Shown here piece by piece: positions 1-8,823 of a stretch of 64,000 bases of DNA (position 1 is its first letter; each line of letters begins with the position of its first letter). Below the pieces are notes generated by a model. It was not told the origin of the DNA. It searched no databases and saw nothing but the letters and a program-made list of their open reading frames with translations. Made by a program: the position numbers and the translations under genes. The DNA is taken from NCBI GenBank assembly GCA_000161775.1, contig GG704596.1, forward strand, positions 2,347,979-2,411,978, given 5' to 3'. This DNA comes from Ruegeria lacuscaerulensis ITI-1157 (GTDB lineage Bacteria > Pseudomonadota > Alphaproteobacteria > Rhodobacterales > Rhodobacteraceae).

Positions 1-662
1 GCCTCGGTGATCCGGCTTTTGTCGAACAAGGCGCGGGCTTGCTGATCGCTCAGGAACACGTCGTGGTCAATGTCGGCGTAGTTTCGGATGGAGGCGATAC
101 GCTCCTCGGAGCAATCCATCAATGCCGCCATCGCAACCACCTTGCCCATCGGTTTGGCGGTTCCCACGTAGTCGTAAGGCGCGTTCCCCGAACGTTGCAG
201 GACACGGTTCATCACCGGATCAATCACGGCAACAGCGTCCCGGACACCCGCATCCATCGCGTACTCGAAAGAGCCGATCATGACTTCGCTGGTCACATAG
301 GACACCGAGTTCTTTCCGCGTCCCCGGCCAAGTTTCTTGGTGTCGACACAGAACCGCGTCGCTTCCCAAACCTGCGCGCTGCGGATCGGTGGCTCACCGT
401 CGAGGATCGAGTTGAAGACGTCGGCCAACATGTGCGGACCCGTCGTCTGCAAGAGGCGCATGCACCCGACGACCTCGCCCTCATCGTTGAGGCTGACCAC
501 ATGGGCCGGATGCAGATCATCAAAGTGATCCCGCTCACGACCGTCTTGAATATTTACTTCCCAACCAAGCCGATCCCCGAATACGCGAGCGCGCAGTTTG
601 AACATTTCGTCCAGGATGTCCTTGAACTCGTGCTGGTTGAGTCCATCAATAACGATGATCAT
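1..662 (-). CDS. luxI: Acyl-homoserine-lactone synthase (LuxI family), 3' end cut by the window
   Basis: Reading the minus strand from an ATG at 662 gives about 220 residues with no stop before the window edge, so only the last few residues are missing. LuxI-family hallmarks are visible: R-x-R-V-F followed by D-R-L-G-W near residues 24-34, an acidic D-H-F-D-D segment near residue 44, the M-R-L-L turn, and W-E-A-T-R-F-C-V-D in the middle. Such enzymes make N-acyl-homoserine lactones from S-adenosylmethionine and acyl-ACP. The gene lies 87 bp downstream of luxR on the same strand, with a purine-rich AGGGGGA just upstream of the ATG. The acyl chain it makes cannot be read from sequence. Confidence 0.95.
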   Translation of the reverse strand, partial: MIIVIDGLNQHEFKDILDEMFKLRARVFGDRLGWEVNIQDGRERDHFDDLHPAHVVSLNDEGEVVGCMRLLQTTGPHMLADVFNSILDGEPPIRSAQVWEATRFCVDTKKLGRGRGKNSVSYVTSEVMIGSFEYAMDAGVRDAVAVIDPVMNRVLQRSGNAPYDYVGTAKPMGKVVAMAALMDCSEERIASIRNYADIDHDVFLSDQQARALFDKSRITE

Positions 663-749
663 TCCGTCCCCCTACAATCTTGTTACCGTAAGGAGAGATT
701 AACTAACTTTCGAAACAAGACTATTGGGGATATCCCGTAATTTCCTGCC

Positions 750-1457
750 TTAAGTGTTAACCTGGATATTCAAGCCCAGGCCAATGGCACGACCGATCGC
801 TTGCGCCGTGGTCAACGCGCCAAGCTTTTCGCGGCCCGATCGAAGGTGCACTTCGACGGTGCGGTGAGAGATGCTGAGGATGTCGCCGATATCCTGCTGG
901 GACTTACCTTCAGCGACCCATTGCAGGATTTCCCGCTCTCGCCTGGAGAGGCTGGGTAGGTAAAGCGCCTTGGCCAAAACGCCGGATTGCATCACCGTGT
1001 CGTGGGCTTGCACTGCAGCCATCTGCAAGTCGCCCATGACATGGCGCTTCAGCTTTTTCCATTCCGTGTCCGAGCAATCCTTGGTGACGCTCAGCATGCC
1101 GCATTCGCCATAGGGCCCCCGAACCGGAACGGTCAGTCCCCGGTCAGTGATCCCGAAGTCGTGCGCATCCCGGAACACGGCATTGAATTTCTCGTCATGG
1201 TTGAACCGGCTCCAATCGACCGGCGCAATGCTCAGCGCTGCTTGGTACAGCGTCGGGTCCAGATGATGATACCCCTGAGATCCGTAGTGGAGCTTCCATT
1301 CGTCTGGATAGTTGGCATAGCCTTGGACGTCGCCCTTTACAGGATGCGTGGTCGCATAGGAGGCGTAGTCGAAACCCAGCTCATTGCAAACAGAATTGAT
1401 AATGTCATAGGCTGACCGCTCGCCATGATCTATTGTGGCCAAGTCTATGAGTTTCAC
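750..1457 (-). CDS. luxR: LuxR-family quorum-sensing transcriptional regulator
   Basis: This 235-residue protein has an autoinducer-binding domain (about residues 10-150) and a C-terminal LuxR-type helix-turn-helix (about 168-230). The TraR/LuxR ligand-pocket residues are present as W54, Y58, D67, P68 and W82. The DNA-binding half carries S-R-R-E-R-E-I-L-Q-W followed by T-V-E-V-H-L and K-L-G. The start is GTG at 1457. It is the probable receptor for the signal made by the luxI gene directly downstream. The leader holds a hairpin and a direct repeat, described separately. Confidence 0.93.
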   Translation of the reverse strand: MKLIDLATIDHGERSAYDIINSVCNELGFDYASYATTHPVKGDVQGYANYPDEWKLHYGSQGYHHLDPTLYQAALSIAPVDWSRFNHDEKFNAVFRDAHDFGITDRGLTVPVRGPYGECGMLSVTKDCSDTEWKKLKRHVMGDLQMAAVQAHDTVMQSGVLAKALYLPSLSRREREILQWVAEGKSQQDIGDILSISHRTVEVHLRSGREKLGALTTAQAIGRAIGLGLNIQVNT

Positions 1458-1497
1458 CTGTCCAACCTCTGTCCAACGGCATCTTCCCCAAGATGCC
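1458..1497 (-). promoter_or_regulatory. luxR leader: 9-bp direct repeat and perfect hairpin
   Basis: Directly before the GTG start of luxR, CTGTCCAAC (plus-strand reading) occurs twice, at 1458-1466 and 1469-1477. Next to it is a perfect 8-bp stem (GGCATCTT at 1478-1485, AAGATGCC at 1490-1497) with a four-base loop. The position suggests a 5' leader structure or regulator site affecting luxR translation or transcription. No function is proven. Confidence 0.4.
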
Positions 1498-1680
1498 TAC
1501 TCCGTCGTTATATCAGTGTACGTAGCGTCATTAAAGCAGCGTGCAAGCTATTTGTACATATCACAAGGCCGTTTTGACCGCCATCCGCGACGCCATGTAG
1601 AATGTTTTCGCCGGACGTGCCGGGCGATAGTTCATCCGCGGCAACGCTTGAATCGCGACGCTAAAGTCGAAACCCGCAGT

Positions 1681-2166
1681 TTATTGCGACCGTAGCCCTG
1701 TTTCGACCAGCATGCCGCGAGCCTTGGCTTCGGGGTAATACCCCTTGGCGTACAGGAAAATGGCCCGATCCTGATCTCCGTCCGAAAGCAACCACGCACC
1801 CCGCAGATACTTGCCTGCGTATTTGAGGTTCGTGCCCGGATCCAGCAGGCCTTCGGCCGTACCCTGATAACCCATTGATCTTGCTGTCGCTAGAAGGATC
1901 TGAAGCAACCCGTAGTAAGGCCGGTTCACGGCCCAGGGCCGATGCGTGCTTTCGCGGATTGCCAGCTTGTGCAGCAGCTCTCGCGGCAATTCATAGTGGT
2001 CCGCCCATTTGTTGATGAGGGCGCGCAATTCGGGGGTCTCATTCGGGAACAACGGCGGATCGAACGTCTGGTTCGATGTGACCGAACCGCCCGTGGTGCC
2101 GGCGCAGGCCGCGACGGGAATCGTCAGCATCCAGATCAGTAAACCGCGGCGAGTAGGGTGGGCCAT
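1681..2166 (-). CDS. Lipoprotein lytic transglycosylase (SLT domain)
   Basis: This protein of about 161 residues starts at an ATG with an AGGAG box six bases upstream, which is preferred over an ATG nine codons further out. The N-terminus is a lipoprotein signal (positive charges, hydrophobic stretch, V-A-A-C with C21 as the lipidated cysteine). The rest is a short SLT fold: I-R-E-S-T supplies the catalytic glutamate, then Y-G-L-L-Q-I, and Y-A-G-K-Y-L-R further on. Such enzymes cleave peptidoglycan glycan strands from the periplasmic side of a membrane. It is a stand-alone gene between luxR and the ribosomal operon. Confidence 0.85.
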   Translation of the reverse strand: MAHPTRRGLLIWMLTIPVAACAGTTGGSVTSNQTFDPPLFPNETPELRALINKWADHYELPRELLHKLAIRESTHRPWAVNRPYYGLLQILLATARSMGYQGTAEGLLDPGTNLKYAGKYLRGAWLLSDGDQDRAIFLYAKGYYPEAKARGMLVETGLRSQ

Positions 2167-2261
2167 TGGGATCTCCTGAGCTTTGCCGGGCATGATAAGT
2201 TTGCAACACCGTACTGCAAGCTCAGGTCGAAGAATGCGCTGATATCCGCTCGCCTGGCGTG

Positions 2262-2300
2262 TGAAACAAACAAGGCCGCACCAGACGGCGCGGCCTTGTT
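2262..2300 (-). terminator. Intrinsic terminator of the rpsF-rpsR-rplI operon
   Basis: A perfect 11-bp stem (AACAAGGCCGC at 2269-2279, its complement at 2290-2300) lies just past the rplI stop on the minus strand. It is followed on that strand by a T-rich tail. Confidence 0.75.
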
Positions 2301-2318
2301 CAAACCATGCATAAACGA

Positions 2319-2936
2319 TCAGGCTTTGGCTTCGTCGTCCTCGGCCGGTGCCTCGGCAGCGACTTCCTCGTCGTCCGATGCGGCCGAGCCGATGTCGTCG
2401 AACAGTTCGGCGATCTCGAAATCGGCAGCTGCCTCTTCCTCGGCGGCCAGTTCCTGAATCGATTTGCCCGATGCCTGCAGTTCGGCTTCTTCTTCCGAAC
2501 GGGCGACGTTCAGCTTGATTTCGACCTCGACCTCGGGGTGCAGGCGCACGGCAACGGTGTGCAGGCCCAGTTCCTTGATCGGGGCAACCAGCGCGACCTG
2601 CTTCTTGTCGACGCTGAAACCAGCGGCAGTAGCGGCCTCGGCGGCGTCACGCGGGGTGACCGAGCCGTACAGCGCGCCAGCGTCCGACGCCGAGCGAATC
2701 ACGATGAACTGCTGACCGTCCAGCTTTTCGGCCAGGGCTTCAGCTTCTTTCTTGGTTTCCAGGTTGCGCGCTTCCAGCTGCGCTTTCTGGGCTTCGAAAG
2801 ATGCGATGTTGGCTTCCGATGCGCTCAGGGCCTTGCCCTGGGGCAGGAGGTAGTTGCGCGCGTAGCCGGGCTTGACGTCGACGACATCGCCCATCTGACC
2901 CAGTTTCGCGACGCGTTCCAGAAGGATAACTTGCAT
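2319..2936 (-). CDS. rplI: 50S ribosomal protein L9
   Basis: This 205-residue protein has the diagnostic L9 N-terminus (M-Q-V-I-L-L-E-R-V, then G-Y-A-R-N-Y-L-L-P). A long linking helix (about residues 42-75) and the C-terminal rRNA-binding domain follow. It is longer than the roughly 150 residues of enteric L9 because of an Asp/Glu/Ala-rich tail from about residue 165, as is common in alphaproteobacteria. It is the last gene of the rpsF-rpsR-rplI operon and is followed by a strong terminator. Confidence 0.98.
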   Translation of the reverse strand: MQVILLERVAKLGQMGDVVDVKPGYARNYLLPQGKALSASEANIASFEAQKAQLEARNLETKKEAEALAEKLDGQQFIVIRSASDAGALYGSVTPRDAAEAATAAGFSVDKKQVALVAPIKELGLHTVAVRLHPEVEVEIKLNVARSEEEAELQASGKSIQELAAEEEAAADFEIAELFDDIGSAASDDEEVAAEAPAEDDEAKA

Positions 2937-2948
2937 GTCAGTCTCTCC

Positions 2949-3176
2949 TTACTTCACGGCGTAGGGCAGCAGGGCGAGGAAGCGAGCGCGCTTGATGGCG
3001 CGGGCCAGTTCACGCTGCTTCTTTGCCGAAACGGCGGTGATGCGCGAAGGCACGATCTTGCCGCGCTCGGAAATGTAGCGCTGCAGCAGACGGGTGTCCT
3101 TGTAGTCGATCTTGGGCGCGTTGTCGCCCGAGAACGGGCAGACCTTGCGGCGGCGGAAAAATGGTTTTGCGGCCAT
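2949..3176 (-). CDS. rpsR: 30S ribosomal protein S18
   Basis: S18 of 75 residues, starting [16 protein letters not shown]. This start gives the normal family length, and the open frame upstream of it has no S18 similarity. The body (I-D-Y-K-D-T, then [18 protein letters not shown]) is the conserved helical core that binds 16S rRNA and pairs with S6. It lies between rpsF and rplI with short gaps, and one operon is implied. Confidence 0.98.
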   Translation of the reverse strand: MAAKPFFRRRKVCPFSGDNAPKIDYKDTRLLQRYISERGKIVPSRITAVSAKKQRELARAIKRARFLALLPYAVK

Positions 3177-3204
3177 GGTATTATGTCCTTTCGTCAGGCG
3201 TTGA

Positions 3205-3558
3205 TCAACGGCGCTCGCGGCGGCCTTCGCGCTCGTCGCGCTTCTGCATCTGGACCGAGGGGCCCTCGGCATGCTCGTCGACCTTGATGGTCAGAACGCG
3301 CATGACGTCGTCATGCAGGCGCATCAGGCGCTCCATTTCCTGAACGGCGCCGGCGGGGGCGTCGGTCTTCAGGAAGGCATAGTGCCCCTTGCGGTTCTTG
3401 TTGATCTTGTAGGCCATCGTCTTGACGCCCCAGTACTCGCTGTCGACGAGCTTGCCGCCATTGTCAGCCAGCACGGTGCCAAAATGTTCGATCAGGCCTT
3501 CGGCTTGCGTGTTGGACAGGTCCTGACGCGCGATCATTACATGCTCATACAGTGGCAT
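3205..3558 (-). CDS. rpsF: 30S ribosomal protein S6
   Basis: This 117-residue protein starts [11 protein letters not shown]. The S6 ferredoxin-like fold motifs are present, including [20 protein letters not shown]. The C-terminus is short and highly charged (Glu/Arg-rich), unlike the polyglutamate tail of E. coli S6. It is the first gene of the S6-S18-L9 operon. The 268 bp upstream, shared with a divergent membrane-protein gene, should hold its promoter. Confidence 0.98.
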   Translation of the reverse strand: MPLYEHVMIARQDLSNTQAEGLIEHFGTVLADNGGKLVDSEYWGVKTMAYKINKNRKGHYAFLKTDAPAGAVQEMERLMRLHDDVMRVLTIKVDEHAEGPSVQMQKRDEREGRRERR

Positions 3559-3826
3559 GTTCACTCCTGTTTGTATCAAGGCGCATTTCATAGGCGGGGC
3601 CAGAACCCTCCGCGACCCTGCCACGAGAGGCTGCGCGATTCATGCGATTTGCGAAGGATGGCCCGATATACACGTTTCTGGCAGCGGAGCAAGCCCCGCC
3701 GGAGTTGCCATCGTGAAGCCGCCCAAATTCCTTTGCGGCGCCCAATTCCTGACGCTTTTCGGCCTGAGGTTGTTTTCAAGCCCCGGCAGAACCCGGGACC
3801 GGACAAACCAAGACAGGGCGAGAACG

Positions 3827-4357
3827 ATGGCTGTCACGAACACGAACACTCTGCAAAAACCGGATGCGGGCGCGAACTTTGAACAACCCGTGGAACAACC
3901 CGTGCCCGTGCTGATTAAATTCACGCCCAACTGGAGGGCCCGGCTGGTTCTTTGCAGGATTGCCGGGGCGGCGCTGATCATTGCCGCGTTTTCGATGTGG
4001 CTGATGCCCGGCTCGGCGACCGGAGCCGATGTGTGGCCGATCAAGTTGGTTGCGTCGCTCATGTTTCTTCTCTTCGGAGTCAGCCTTCTGACGATCGAGA
4101 TCCTCGACCCGCGCCCGGACGCCTATTTTGATCCGATCCGCCGAGAGGTTCGCGTGCTGCAGAAGAACGAGAACGGGCGCCCGCAGACGGTTCTGCGTCG
4201 CAGCTATGACACGCTCGGCGGCGCCCGTTTCGCCGATGACCGGGTCGAGCTGTTCGAGGTGGACGGCAGCCTGTTGATGAAACTGCCCCTGCAGTCGGCG
4301 GAAGTCAGCCGGGCCTTGAAAGGGCAACTCAGCGGAAGTGTTACGATATTTGCCTGA
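3827..4357 (+). CDS. Small two-TM membrane protein of unknown function
   Basis: The protein has 176 residues from an ATG at 3827, preceded by AGGGCGAGA. Two hydrophobic helices (about 43-61 and 72-91) separate a Pro/Gln-rich N-terminal tail from a soluble C-terminal domain. That domain contains the segment D-P-R-P-D-A-Y-F-D-P-I-R-R-E-V-R-V-L. No catalytic motif was recognised. It is divergent from rpsF and ends in a strong terminator, so it is probably a single-gene transcript. Similar small proteins occur in other roseobacters from memory, but no function can be assigned. Confidence 0.75.
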   Translation: MAVTNTNTLQKPDAGANFEQPVEQPVPVLIKFTPNWRARLVLCRIAGAALIIAAFSMWLMPGSATGADVWPIKLVASLMFLLFGVSLLTIEILDPRPDAYFDPIRREVRVLQKNENGRPQTVLRRSYDTLGGARFADDRVELFEVDGSLLMKLPLQSAEVSRALKGQLSGSVTIFA

Positions 4358-4406
4358 ATCTCGGTCTGTTCAAAAAGGAACAGGGTTTGTTAGAGAATAA
4401 AGATTG

Positions 4407-4437
4407 TGTGCCGCCTTTTGGCGGCACATCTTCTTTT
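4407..4437 (+). terminator. Intrinsic terminator
   Basis: A perfect 9-bp stem (TGTGCCGCC at 4407-4415, GGCGGCACA at 4420-4428) with a TTTT loop is followed by TCTTCTTTT. It separates the two-TM membrane protein gene from yceI. Confidence 0.85.
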
Positions 4438-4483
4438 CAAGCAACCCTTCAGGTTTGCGGTCACGAAATTTTCGGAGATTGTC

Positions 4484-5056
4484 ATGAAATCCATCCTTGT
4501 CGCAGCAGCACTTGCCACCGCCACCACCGCAGCGTGGGCCGCGCCCGAGAAATACGTTCTCGACCCCAGCCATAGCCAGGTCGTTTTCAGCTACAACCAC
4601 CTGGGCTTTTCCACCACGACCGGCATGTTTTCGGGCTTCGAAGGCGAAATCATGTTCGACCAGGAAGACCCTGCGGCCTCGAGCGTGACAGTGTCGATGC
4701 CGGTCATGTCGATGATCACCGGGTGGAAGCCGCGCGAAGACCACTTCATGTCCGAGGATTTCTTTGCTGCGACCGAAGACGAAATGGTCACCTTCACCTC
4801 GACTGCAATCGAAGTCACAGGAGAGAACACCGCCAAGATCACCGGGGATCTGACCCTGAACGGTGTGACCAAACCGGTGGTCCTGGACGCCAAGTTGAAC
4901 CAGGTTGGCGAGCATCCGATGGCAGGCAAACCGTGGGCCGGGTTCGACGCCACTACCACGCTGGTACGCAGCGATTTCGATCTGGGCAAGTTCGCGCCCT
5001 TCGTTGGAGACGAGGTCGCGATTCAGATCTCGATTGAGGCGCAAAAGGCCGACTGA
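4484..5056 (+). CDS. YceI family periplasmic protein
   Basis: This 190-residue protein has a signal peptide (M-K-S-I-L-V-A-A-A-L to A-W-A, cleavage near residue 19). A YceI lipocalin-like barrel follows: Y-V-L-D-P-S-H-S-Q-V-V-F-S-Y-N-H-L-G-F-S at its start and D-L-T-L-N-G-V-T-K-P-V-V-L-D in the middle. YceI proteins bind long isoprenoid or other amphipathic ligands in the periplasm. The start is set by GGAG 8 nt upstream. It is convergent with a gene encoding cytochrome b561 fused to a second YceI domain, which suggests a shared substrate, perhaps a quinone or polyisoprenoid (inference). Confidence 0.9.
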   Translation: MKSILVAAALATATTAAWAAPEKYVLDPSHSQVVFSYNHLGFSTTTGMFSGFEGEIMFDQEDPAASSVTVSMPVMSMITGWKPREDHFMSEDFFAATEDEMVTFTSTAIEVTGENTAKITGDLTLNGVTKPVVLDAKLNQVGEHPMAGKPWAGFDATTTLVRSDFDLGKFAPFVGDEVAIQISIEAQKAD

Positions 5057-5079
5057 TCCCGTTTCCAGCAACAATATAG

Positions 5080-5111
5080 CCGCCGGGGGAGATGCCTTCC
5101 GGCGGTTTTTT
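5080..5111 (+). terminator. Intrinsic terminator after yceI
   Basis: The stem CCGCCGG (5080-5086) pairs with CCGGCGG (5099-5105) and is followed by six T (5106-5111). It lies between convergent genes. Confidence 0.85.
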
Positions 5112-5128
5112 CATGCGCTGAGTTTGCC

Positions 5129-6358
5129 CTATTCGACACTGCGTTTGGCTGTCAGCTCTGCTGAAACGGAGACCGCAAAGGCCAGCGAATCCTCTTGCGG
5201 CAGCGTCTTGCCGATCCCAAAATCAAGGCGATTCAGTTCCACGGACCCCGACATTCGCGCGGTGTCGCCCTGCAGGTCGAGGGTGAATGGCAGCACGATG
5301 TCGACGGTCTGATCGCGGATGGTCAGCGGGCCTCGGGCCTCGTACCCGGTTTCGGTTTTGACCAGATCAGCCTTGAAATGCGCGGTGGGGAACCGGGTCG
5401 CGTCAAAGAAATCAGGTCCCATGGCTTGATCGGTCACGCTGCCAAGGGTCAGGGATCCGATCGAAACCGTCACATCCACCGACCCTGCCGGTCCCGGCGC
5501 GTCCGGGTCGTCGAAGGTGATGGCGGCGGTCCAGTCGGAAAAACGTCCAGTGACAGGATTGCCCAATTGGGTAACCGTGATTTCCAGCTGACCTTCCTGC
5601 ACCTGCCAGTCCGACTGCACCGCCGACAGTTTAGCGGTGTCCACAGCGACATGGGACTTGGCGGCGAAACTGCCGGTCATCCAACCCCCGGTCAGGATCA
5701 CGATCCAGACCACGCCCGCTGCCAGCGCCGGAGCGAGTGAATGCGTCTGTGGCGGGGGCGTCGGGGCGTTGGATCGCCCTGGCAGCATCCGTCGCAGGGT
5801 CGCATCCTTGTCGATGATGTGATGCTTCAGAGCCCCCGCGACGTGAAGTACCAATGCTCCGACCAGAACAAGCATGAACAGCCAGTGCAACACGGCCGTC
5901 AGTTCGGCCAGTTTCGGCGATTTCGGAACCATCGGCAGATTTTGTCCGAGGGGCCACAGGATAGGCGCGAACCCCTCGGCCGCTGCGTGATGTACCCAGC
6001 CGGACAGCGGAACCAGCACCAGCGACCCGTACAGCAGCCAATGCACCGTTTCGGCGGCGAAGGCCTCGGGCTTGTTGTCGGCGTTCAGCAGGCCCGGCCT
6101 GGGCTGGCTGATTGCCCACAGAATACGGGCCAGCGCCACGAAGAAGACCGCGACCCCGACCGTCTTGTGCAGGGAAAACAGCCGTGCCGCGCGCGCGATG
6201 TCCTGTTCGGTCGTTGGAATCCCCGGATCGTAGATCGCGTGCGCCAGGTCGTTGGCGATCCAGCCGAGCGGGAGCGCCGTCAGAATCAGAAGAGCGGTCA
6301 GCCAGTGAAAGGTCTTGGCCACGCTGCCATAGCTGGCGGATGTGTTGGTCAGGGACAT
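5129..6358 (-). CDS. Cytochrome b561-YceI fusion protein
   Basis: This 409-residue protein has two parts. Residues 1-200 form a four-helix b561-type membrane cytochrome with candidate haem histidines H18, H65, H107, H159 and H173. After a Pro-rich linker and a further hydrophobic segment (about 212-230), residues 240-409 form a YceI barrel. The b561 half would pass electrons to or from quinol, and the YceI half would face the periplasm and bind a lipid-like ligand. The neighbouring convergent gene encodes a free-standing YceI protein. The domains are clear; the substrate is unknown. Confidence 0.9.
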   Translation of the reverse strand: MSLTNTSASYGSVAKTFHWLTALLILTALPLGWIANDLAHAIYDPGIPTTEQDIARAARLFSLHKTVGVAVFFVALARILWAISQPRPGLLNADNKPEAFAAETVHWLLYGSLVLVPLSGWVHHAAAEGFAPILWPLGQNLPMVPKSPKLAELTAVLHWLFMLVLVGALVLHVAGALKHHIIDKDATLRRMLPGRSNAPTPPPQTHSLAPALAAGVVWIVILTGGWMTGSFAAKSHVAVDTAKLSAVQSDWQVQEGQLEITVTQLGNPVTGRFSDWTAAITFDDPDAPGPAGSVDVTVSIGSLTLGSVTDQAMGPDFFDATRFPTAHFKADLVKTETGYEARGPLTIRDQTVDIVLPFTLDLQGDTARMSGSVELNRLDFGIGKTLPQEDSLAFAVSVSAELTAKRSVE

Positions 6359-6530
6359 GGATCATGTGCTCCGAGGTTGTCTGTGAGGCCAAGGTAACGG
6401 CGTGGCAGTGTGAAACAATAGCGCGTTGCGCACAGGCCCGGTGCCGAATTGCAGACTGAAGGCAATGCTTGTGCCGGAACGTCACTCGGTTTACACCCCG
6501 GCGCAACCTGACGTCATCCAAGAGGTTGCA

Positions 6531-7469
6531 ATGACACTTGCGTTCGTTTTTCCGGGGCAGGGCGCCCAGACCATCGGCATGGGCAAGGCGCTGGCCGACG
6601 CATATCCGGCCGCCAAGGCCGTGTTCGACGAGGTGGACGAAGCGCTGGGCGAAAGCCTCAGCAGCCTGATCTGGGATGGCGATATCGAGACCCTGACCCT
6701 GACGCAGAACGCGCAGCCAGCCTTGATGGCCACGTCGATGGCGGCGATGCGCGCGCTTGAGGCCGAAGGGGTCGATGTGACACGGGCCGCCTTCGTGGCC
6801 GGTCATTCGCTGGGCGAATACTCGGCCCTTGCCGCAGCCGGCGCGCTGAGTGTCGCGGACACTGCTCGCCTGCTGCGCACCCGCGGTCAAGCCATGCAGA
6901 GCGCCGTTCCAGTGGGCGAGGGCGCGATGGCCGCGATCCTGGGACTGGACCTCGACGCCGTTCGTGACGTGGCCGAAGAGGCCGCACAGGGCGAAGTGTG
7001 CCAGGCTGCCAATGACAATGACCCCATGCAGGTCGTGGTTTCGGGTGCCAAGGCCGCCGTTGAACGCGCGGCCGAGATTGCCAAGGCGAAGGGCGCCAAG
7101 CGCGCCGTGATGCTGCCGGTCAGCGCTCCGTTCCATTGCGCGCTGATGCAGCCCGCCGCCGAGGTGATGGCCGAAGCGCTGGCAAGCGTTGAAATCAAGG
7201 CGCCGGCGGTTCCTCTGGTGGCCAATGTCCGCGCCGAGGCGGTCACCGATCCCGACCTGATCCGGCAATTGCTGGTCGAGCAGGTTACCGGTTCGGTCCG
7301 CTGGCGCGAATCCGTTCAGTACATGGTGGCCCAAGGCGTGACCGAAGCGTGGGAGATCGGCGCGGGCAAGGCTCTGTCGGGCATGATCCGCAAGATCGAC
7401 CGGGCCGTGGCCTGCACTGCCATTGGATCCCCCGAGGACGTACAGAAAGCCATTCAGGCGGAGGCGTGA
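6531..7469 (+). CDS. fabD: Malonyl-CoA:ACP transacylase
   Basis: The protein has 312 residues. The GHSLGEYSAL motif gives nucleophile S93, and A-P-F-H-C gives catalytic H202. V-F-P-G-Q-G-A-Q opens the protein and N-D-N-D-P-M-Q-V-V-V-S-G is in the middle. It loads malonyl groups onto ACP to start chain extension. The ATG at 6531 follows AGAGG. It leads a fabD-fabG pair, with acpP and fabF nearby on the same strand. Confidence 0.98.
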   Translation: MTLAFVFPGQGAQTIGMGKALADAYPAAKAVFDEVDEALGESLSSLIWDGDIETLTLTQNAQPALMATSMAAMRALEAEGVDVTRAAFVAGHSLGEYSALAAAGALSVADTARLLRTRGQAMQSAVPVGEGAMAAILGLDLDAVRDVAEEAAQGEVCQAANDNDPMQVVVSGAKAAVERAAEIAKAKGAKRAVMLPVSAPFHCALMQPAAEVMAEALASVEIKAPAVPLVANVRAEAVTDPDLIRQLLVEQVTGSVRWRESVQYMVAQGVTEAWEIGAGKALSGMIRKIDRAVACTAIGSPEDVQKAIQAEA

Positions 7470-7504
7470 CGACCGCCCGCAGCACAATCCAAGAGGATAC
7501 AGGT

Positions 7505-8242
7505 ATGTTTGATTTGACTGGAAAATGCGCCCTGATCACCGGGGCTTCGGGCGGGATCGGGGGAGAGATCGCCCGCACCTTGCACGCCGCAGGGGCCACT
7601 GTGGGCCTGTCGGGCACGCGCGTCGAGCCTCTGCAGAAGCTGGCGGACGAACTGGGCGAGCGTGCCCATGTTCTGCCTTGCAACCTGAGCGACCCCGAGG
7701 CCGTGGCCGCGTTGCCGAAACAGGCGGCCGAGGCGATGGGGGCGGTTGACATTCTGGTCAACAACGCAGGCATCACCCGCGACAACATCTTCATGCGCAT
7801 GTCCGACGAGGAATGGCAGAGCGTGATCGACGTGAACCTGACCGCAACGGCCAAGCTGTGCAAAGGCGTTCTGCGGGGCATGATGAAGGCGCGCTGGGGC
7901 CGCATCATCAACATCTCGTCCGTGGTGGGCGCCACTGGCAACCCGGGTCAGGCCAACTATGCCGCGTCCAAGGCCGGTATGGTCGGGATGACCAAATCGC
8001 TGGCTTACGAGGTCGCAAGCCGGGGCATCACCGCCAATGCGGTTGCGCCGGGTTTCATCACCACCGCCATGACCGAAAAGCTGACCGACGACCAGAAGGC
8101 CGGCATCTTGGCGCAGGTGCCCGCCGGTCGGATGGGCGAGCCGTCGGAAATCGCGGCGGCCGTGCTGTACCTGGCAAGCCCCGAGGCGGGCTATGTTACC
8201 GGAACCACCTTGCATGTGAACGGCGGCATGGCCATGTTGTAG
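7505..8242 (+). CDS. fabG: 3-oxoacyl-ACP reductase
   Basis: A classical SDR of 245 residues, with cofactor loop T-G-A-S-G-G-I-G (12-19), N-N-A-G (86-89) and catalytic triad S139, Y152, K156. The C-terminus has V-T-G-T-T-L-H-V-N-G-G, typical of FabG. It reduces 3-oxoacyl-ACP with NADPH. It lies 35 bp after fabD with an AGAGG site, so co-transcription is likely. Confidence 0.98.
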   Translation: MFDLTGKCALITGASGGIGGEIARTLHAAGATVGLSGTRVEPLQKLADELGERAHVLPCNLSDPEAVAALPKQAAEAMGAVDILVNNAGITRDNIFMRMSDEEWQSVIDVNLTATAKLCKGVLRGMMKARWGRIINISSVVGATGNPGQANYAASKAGMVGMTKSLAYEVASRGITANAVAPGFITTAMTEKLTDDQKAGILAQVPAGRMGEPSEIAAAVLYLASPEAGYVTGTTLHVNGGMAML

Positions 8243-8269
8243 GCGCATCGCGGGGCAGTGCGAAAGCGT

Positions 8270-8297
8270 TTGCCTCTTGCGTCGTCTGTGCTATAGG
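8270..8297 (+). promoter_or_regulatory. Candidate sigma-70 promoter of acpP
   Basis: TTGCCT (8270-8275) and TATAGG (8292-8297) are separated by 16 bp in the 209-bp gap upstream of acpP. The -10 hexamer is the same as in the gene transfer agent promoter. This is by eye only. Confidence 0.4.
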
Positions 8298-8451
8298 CGG
8301 CGCACGCAATCAGGGGCCGGTCGTTCAGGTCGGCCTTCTACTTTCCCGGAGACCCGGGACCCAAACCGCCCGGATCGGGCAAACCAAGGCCACCCCGAGC
8401 GGGCAAGGGCAGAACCGGGCAGACCGCCCTGTAATGGAATGAGGAATAGAC

Positions 8452-8685
8452 ATGAGCGACGTCGCAGATCGCGTTAAGAAGATCGTTGTTGAGCACCTGG
8501 GTGTTGAAGAGGACAAAGTCACCGAGAATGCGTCCTTCATCGACGATCTGGGCGCGGACAGCCTGGACACCGTTGAGCTGGTCATGGCTTTCGAAGAAGA
8601 GTTTGGTATCGAGATCCCCGATGATGCCGCCGAGACCATCCAAACCTTCGGCGACGCCGTGAAGTTCATCAGCGAAGCTTCCTGA
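8452..8685 (+). CDS. acpP: Acyl carrier protein
   Basis: This 77-residue acidic protein carries G-A-D-S-L-D-T, with S37 as the site for the 4'-phosphopantetheine arm. It carries growing acyl chains for fatty acid synthesis and can donate acyl groups to the LuxI synthase at the left edge. It has its own upstream gap with a candidate promoter and a strong downstream terminator, as expected for an abundant protein. Confidence 0.99.
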   Translation: MSDVADRVKKIVVEHLGVEEDKVTENASFIDDLGADSLDTVELVMAFEEEFGIEIPDDAAETIQTFGDAVKFISEAS

Positions 8686-8703
8686 TCGCTTTGAATTTGA
8701 CCG

Positions 8704-8740
8704 AAAACGGCGCTTCCGGGCAACGGAAGCGCCGTTTTTT
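8704..8740 (+). terminator. Intrinsic terminator of acpP
   Basis: A perfect stem of at least 13 bp (AACGGCGCTTCCG at 8706-8718, its complement at 8724-8736) has a five-base loop and runs into six T. Confidence 0.95.
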
Positions 8741-8823
8741 GTTGCCCGCTCGAATTCCCGCTTGCCTCGTGGAAGATCGGTTTGCACTGTTTGCGATGAG
8801 GCAACAAAACACCGGGTAAGGGC

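Noticed and set aside
663..749. A lux-box operator between luxR and luxI
   Set aside because: Only a 10-bp GGGATATCCC palindrome (727-736) and weak CTTGTT/AACAAG arms were found; neither resembles a known lux box.
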